The position numbers were made by a program, and so were the translations under genes. From the NCBI GenBank assembly GCA_027625915.1, contig JANTQA010000047.1, positions 12,524,001-12,588,000 of the forward strand: DNA of 64,000 bases. The letters are read 5' to 3'. The stretch comes from Anaeramoeba flamelloides. Its lineage: Eukaryota > Metamonada > Anaeramoebidae. Under the pieces are notes generated by a model. It saw only the letters and a program-made list of their open reading frames with translations, was not told the origin of the DNA and searched no databases. Of the stretch, positions 59,891 through 64,000 are shown one piece after another (position 1 is the first letter of the stretch; every line of letters starts with the position of its first letter).

Positions 59891-62226
59891 TTAATCCGAA
59901 ATATCGGACGAAGCAGTGTCTGAATCTGAAACACTTTCTGAGCTGTCTTCTGAGGATGAGGTTATTGCTCTTTTTTTTTTTACATATTTCTTCCTGTCTT
60001 CCCTTTCAAGTTCTTCATCTGAACTTGAAGTTAACACTTTTTTCTTTTTTTTGGAAAACTTTTTGGCACGGAATAATATTTTTGATGTTGTGTCCACTCT
60101 TCTTCCTGATTTTTTCCTCTTCTCTCTTTCTTTCTTATCTTTTATTTTTTCCTTTTCTCTCTTTTTCAATCTTTGCCTTTTGAGGAAAGATACTGAGAAT
60201 TTCTTTTCTTTCTTCTTTTTCTTTACTTTTTCCTTCTTCGTCGATTCTATTTCTGAATTAGTGGAGGAACCTTCTTCATCATCGGTGCTCTCCATGGAAC
60301 TTGAATTTGAAGAAAATTCTTCACTTGAAAGTGATGAACTGCTTGAAGAAAGCTCTTGTCTCATTACTTTCCGTAACACTCTTTTTTGTTTACCAAATTC
60401 CATTCTAGCCATTTTGCCTTTTTTGGATTTTTTATTTTTATCTTTATTTTTTTTTAAAAGCTTTTTAAATCTTCTCCCATGGCTTCTTAAAATATTTTTC
60501 GATTTTTTCAAATCACCCTTAATTGCATATGTTGCGCCTCTTTGAACGACATTTTGATTCCACAAATCATAATCGATCTCATTAAGGGCTTCTCCGATAT
60601 CTTGGGTTGTGGATAGCTTTTTCGTCACAGTCCTATTCCATTTCCCACCGTTCAGTGAGGTGTACCTGATTTGGAGTTGGAAATAGAGATTTTTTTGATT
60701 CTTTTTCGCTTCTTCGATGTCGTCTGCGCCAAACTCCTTGATCCCGTAATTGAAGGATAATTCGTGGTCCTCTGTCACGTTCCCAATTTCCTGCTCTAAT
60801 CTGGTGCCAACCTTCCGATCATCCTCATCATAGACAAAAAGGCACTTGTGTAAGATAACCTGGATATTCACGGAAGTTGCAATTACGGAGTTGCTCATGA
60901 TGTTTTTAAATCGATCAGCCAGCTCCACGGGCTTGAGAATCAAGGTGTCGCCACCGCTCTGTGTGGATATGGTACCTATTTTTTCCAAGTTGCAATCCGT
61001 GTCCCGAATAGTAATAATATCGAAGATCACTCCAGAGTTGGTGCACATTTCTCCCATCCTTGAATAAAATTGATCAGTCTGCTCAAGTTTTTCACCCTCA
61101 ACTTCAAGCGAGCCGATGCCGATATTGGATTGCCCATCTGTGCAAAGAATTACCTTCGATCCAACTTTTTGCGAGGCTATTGCTATTGAAAGGGCAACGG
61201 CTGGCCCCAGTGCCGTTTGGCCATTTTCATTCAGGCTATATACCTTTTTGATCATTGACCTTCCGCTTTCTTTAACTGGCGGCGGGAGTTCAAAATTTGT
61301 GCCCAAATTAATGAGCTCTTCTTCATTGTCAAGATCTTGGTCTTTAACAACCAAACTTTCATTCATGCCAGAGCCGTAGACAGTGACCTCATTCGAAAAT
61401 GTAACCAAAACTACCTTCCTATCGGGGTATTGGCGTGACAATTCTTCAATTTGATTACCAACAGCAATTTTCAAGCATTGCAGCCGAGACACCCATGAAA
61501 TTTCTTGGTTCTGCTGGCCATACCCTCCTCCACCAAATGCGGAATAATCCTGCTTGAACATCTTTTTTAATTTTTTTTGACTTAATTTGTTGCCTTCCAA
61601 TTTGGAAGTAATGGACATCGAGCCACTTTTATCTATACAAAATACAATTACAGATTCATCAGAAACATTCTCTTGTTTTTCTTCTTGCTCATTAACCAAA
61701 TAGTCAACCTCTTGTTCAGTTGGGATTTTGACTTTGTCTGCATCTTTAAATAAATTAATGTTACCACAAAATTCACACTTCCAAAGGATGGATCCCTATT
61801 TCAATTTTTTTTTTTTTTGTTTTATTTTTGATTTTTTGTTTTTTTTTTCCGCAAAAGATATTAAAGTTTTAAAATAAAAAAGATCTTCGAAAAGACCAAT
61901 AAACATTAAAAAAATTGACACTAAATCTTCTTTTAAAATGAATTTAATTATTTTAAATAAAAATCTTCTTGTTGACCTTTTTTCATTGAAAGTTCATTAA
62001 TAAAAAAATCTGTAAAAAATCATATCAAAAATTATGTTTCACTTATTTTTCGGTTTTTTAGTTTATTTTTTTTCTTAATTTTTCAAAACATAACGGTTTT
62101 GTGTGTTTGTATATAATTTAAAAGTGAATTATAAATAAGATTTCATAATTAGCTGTCGTTGTATACTAAAGAATATATATATTGTTTTTCTATTTATTAT
62201 TTCAATTGAGTTACAAATTTCGAAAT

Positions 62227-62266
<40 letters not shown>

Positions 62267-64000
62267 GTTACTGTAGTTTTGAAAACCTTTTCAAATAATC
62301 TTTAACCCATTACCAAAATTAAACACAGGCTTTTTTTTATTTATTTTTTTTTGATATTATATCTAAACCTTGGAACTATTACACCCATTCTTGGTTCAGA
62401 ACTAAACCAAGGTTTTAGGTTTGGAATTGAATAAGTGTAAATTTGTTAAAAAATATTAATTGATTTTGTTTGAAATATTACATTATAAAATTGAATCAAT
62501 TTTCACATATTTTATCAAAATCATTGTTTTTTTTTTTGTTCAAATTGAAAAAATGCAAATTAATATGTTATTTTTTACCATTTTGTATTAATAAATTGAA
62601 ATTTAATCTTAACAAATCTTCATAATTCTTTTTTAAAATTAAAAAAAACTCTATTCCTTGTTTCTTTATTGTTAAAAATCTATTTGGATCTTGCTTTTAA
62701 ATATACTCAGGAAATTTAAATTTTAGTCATGATTTAAAATTTGAGTATGGAGTTAAAATTAAAATAAAAAAATAAGATTACTTAAAACTGTTTCACAAAA
62801 ACAAGTACTCATTTTTTTTTAAAATTTGTTGACTCAAATTGTTTAATTCGCTCTTTTAAGATGGCAAAGTGACACTTTATAAAAGTTTTGATCCTGACTT
62901 TTTGAAAATGGGTGTAGGCTTTATATAATGGTATTTAAATTTTAAATTAGATACAAATGTTCACATCAGATTCTTTTTATTCATCTGTTCTTTACATTTA
63001 TAATTCCCTTTTTTGTAAAAAAAAAAAAAATAAAAAAAGTGTTGAGAACTATATAAAATTGCTTACTCAATTAAAACGAGTATAGCTTTAAAAGTCTTTG
63101 AATTTAAAAAATGTGAAACGAATTTTGAAAACGAAAAAATTTTTCTTGAAAATTTGAATATGTGGGTTCTGATCTGGGAATTCAGATCACTAATCCAGAA
63201 TTTTGAAAATTTATGTTAACCTAATTTTTTAATCTTTGTAATTATCAACCATCAAATGGAAAATTTTTAACAAAATGAAAATGGAGGGAGATTAATTTTT
63301 GTTTTACTGGTATTTGAATTTTAAATGGGGACAAAATTTTCACTTCCTTTTCCAGGTTTTTTCAATTAGAAATCAAGTCTCAAAGAAGTAAGTTGTAATT
63401 TGTGGCTCGAATTGTGAATAGGAAATTAAAATGAAGTGAAAATTTTTCCCATTTAGGATTCAAATAACAGTAGTAAAGCATTTCAAAAAAGAGTGACCAA
63501 AAAGTTTTAAAAATTTCACAAAAATTTGTTGACAAACTTGAATAAATTTGTTTTCAGAATTTTATCAACAATTTATTTACTCACACTTTGAAGAAAATGA
63601 ATTTATTTGTTTTTGTTTTTCTTATTCTCTCGGATTCTAATGTAAAATGAAAAGTTTGTTTTTTAGAATTTTCAATTAGTAACACCAAAGTAAATTGATA
63701 AATTGGAGAAAGTGAAGAAACATTTAAAAAAAATTTTTAACTTTGATTTGAAAAAAAAAAAAAAAAAATTCAAAAAATTATTACGTTGGGTATTGTTTCC
63801 TCATTAAACAAAGTTTCTTCTTCATCTTCTAGATCGTCGTCTTCAAGATCAGAATCTTTTTCGGTTTCTTTCTCATTCTCATCCTCTTTTTCTTTTTCGT
63901 TTTCGTTTTCTTTTTCTTTTTCTTTTTCTTTTTCTTCTTTTTGCTGTTTAAGGTATTCCTCTTTTGTCAGCTTTATGCTAAATTTGTTTAGTGCTGCTTC
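59891..64000 (-). CDS. VWA-domain protein, probably circularly permuted Ras type; at least two exons, 5' end beyond window
   Basis: The main exon is 61795-59891 (minus), preceded by an acceptor-like ...AATAG. It reads on without an ATG: LWKCEFCGNINLFKD (half of a zinc-ribbon like that before Sec23-type VWA folds), then the VWA domain. The VWA metal site is present: DKSGS, the Thr of NGQTALGPAVAL, and CTDGQSNIGIG. A beta-rich part follows, with KWNRTVTKKLS. Then come a Lys-rich linker, a Ser-rich acidic patch, a long KEK segment and a Ser/Asp tail, ending in TAA. The upstream exon is proposed at 64000-63785: KFSIKLTKEEYLKQQ and a Glu/Lys repeat to EETIPN, then a GTAATA donor. Both ends are phase 0, joining as IPN-GSILWK across 1.99 kb. 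Permuted-Ras proteins place a GTPase before zinc finger and VWA; the GTPase would lie outside the window. If the join is wrong, 63785-64000 ends a separate gene at TGA 63770-63772. Confidence 0.72.
62231..62263. repeat. (TA)n microsatellite
   Basis: Longest alternating T/A run in the window. Confidence 0.9.
63305..63472. mobile_element. CTGGTATTT-family MITE (copy C) with TA duplication
   Basis: The left arm CTGGTATTTGAATTTTAAAT continues GGGGACAAAATTTTCACTTC. The right arm, reverse-complemented, reads CTGTTATTTGAATCCTAAAT then GGGAAAAATTTTCACTTC. TA sits at both outer edges (63305-63306 and 63471-63472). The middle holds GTAATTTGTGGCTCGAATTG, shared with copies D and E. It is non-coding and about 168 bp including the TA. 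Confidence 0.65.

Larger units (their letters stand above)
61796..63784 (-). other. Proposed 1.99-kb intron of the VWA gene
   Basis: AT-rich, with no coding content that I can support. It contains a (TA)n run at 62231-62263, a lone MITE arm near 62929 (TGGTATTTAAATTTTAAA) and a whole MITE at 63305-63472. If the two exons belong to separate genes, this is the intergenic spacer and would contain the VWA gene's missing first exon. Confidence 0.45.

Noticed and set aside
59916-61379. Several plus-strand frames opposite the VWA gene
   Set aside because: Ser/Phe-rich shadows of the Lys/Glu/Ser-rich minus-strand gene.

Overview
The window is nuclear DNA from a very AT-rich unicellular eukaryote. 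Spliceosomal introns (three in the uS7 gene, all in phase 0 with GT..AG ends), a conserved actin, a Pol III subunit, long poly-A/poly-T tracts and proteins full of KE, N, D and S runs all point this way. The style resembles free-living amoeboid protists such as Anaeramoeba or an amoebozoan, but the genus is only a guess from sequence texture. TAA is the usual stop and TGA ends the Tim16 gene, so the standard code fits. Layout: 0-7 kb holds a gene fragment running in from the left edge, decayed coding-like stretches and two terminal-inverted-repeat (TIR) elements. At 7.3 kb is a Tim16/Pam16 gene (minus strand), followed by a hairpin-repeat module. At 11.4 kb is a single-exon actin gene (plus). 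13-15.2 kb holds a foldback element and a Tc1-like non-autonomous element with a second element inserted in it. 17.6-26.2 kb is a DENN-domain gene (plus) that I assemble from four exons; its last intron is about 4.9 kb and contains MITEs and minus-strand coding-like stretches. 26-32 kb is gene-poor and ends in a TTAA-flanked TIR element. 32.7-33.8 kb is the four-exon ribosomal protein uS7 (RPS5) gene. 37.7-41.1 kb is a PH-like plus leucine-rich-repeat protein (minus). 41.8-42.9 kb is a 5'-truncated LINE. 48.7-50.5 kb holds an unrecognised basic, probably nuclear protein. 52.9-54.0 kb is a cluster of hairpins related to the 8.3 kb module. 55.1-55.9 kb is the RNA polymerase III subunit RPC6/RPC34 (minus). 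57.2-58.1 kb is a TTA-flanked TIR element with arms of about 262 bp. 59.9-64.0 kb is a VWA-domain protein (minus) whose upstream exon reaches the right edge; it may be of the circularly permuted Ras type. The recognisable genes serve unrelated housekeeping and signalling roles (cytoskeleton, translation, Pol III transcription, organelle import, membrane traffic), with no operon-like logic. The window is mostly non-coding. Its distinctive feature is the variety of short TIR, foldback and hairpin elements: about eight families, several with more than one copy, some nested, and some inside introns. All coordinates of repeats and splice sites were read by eye.
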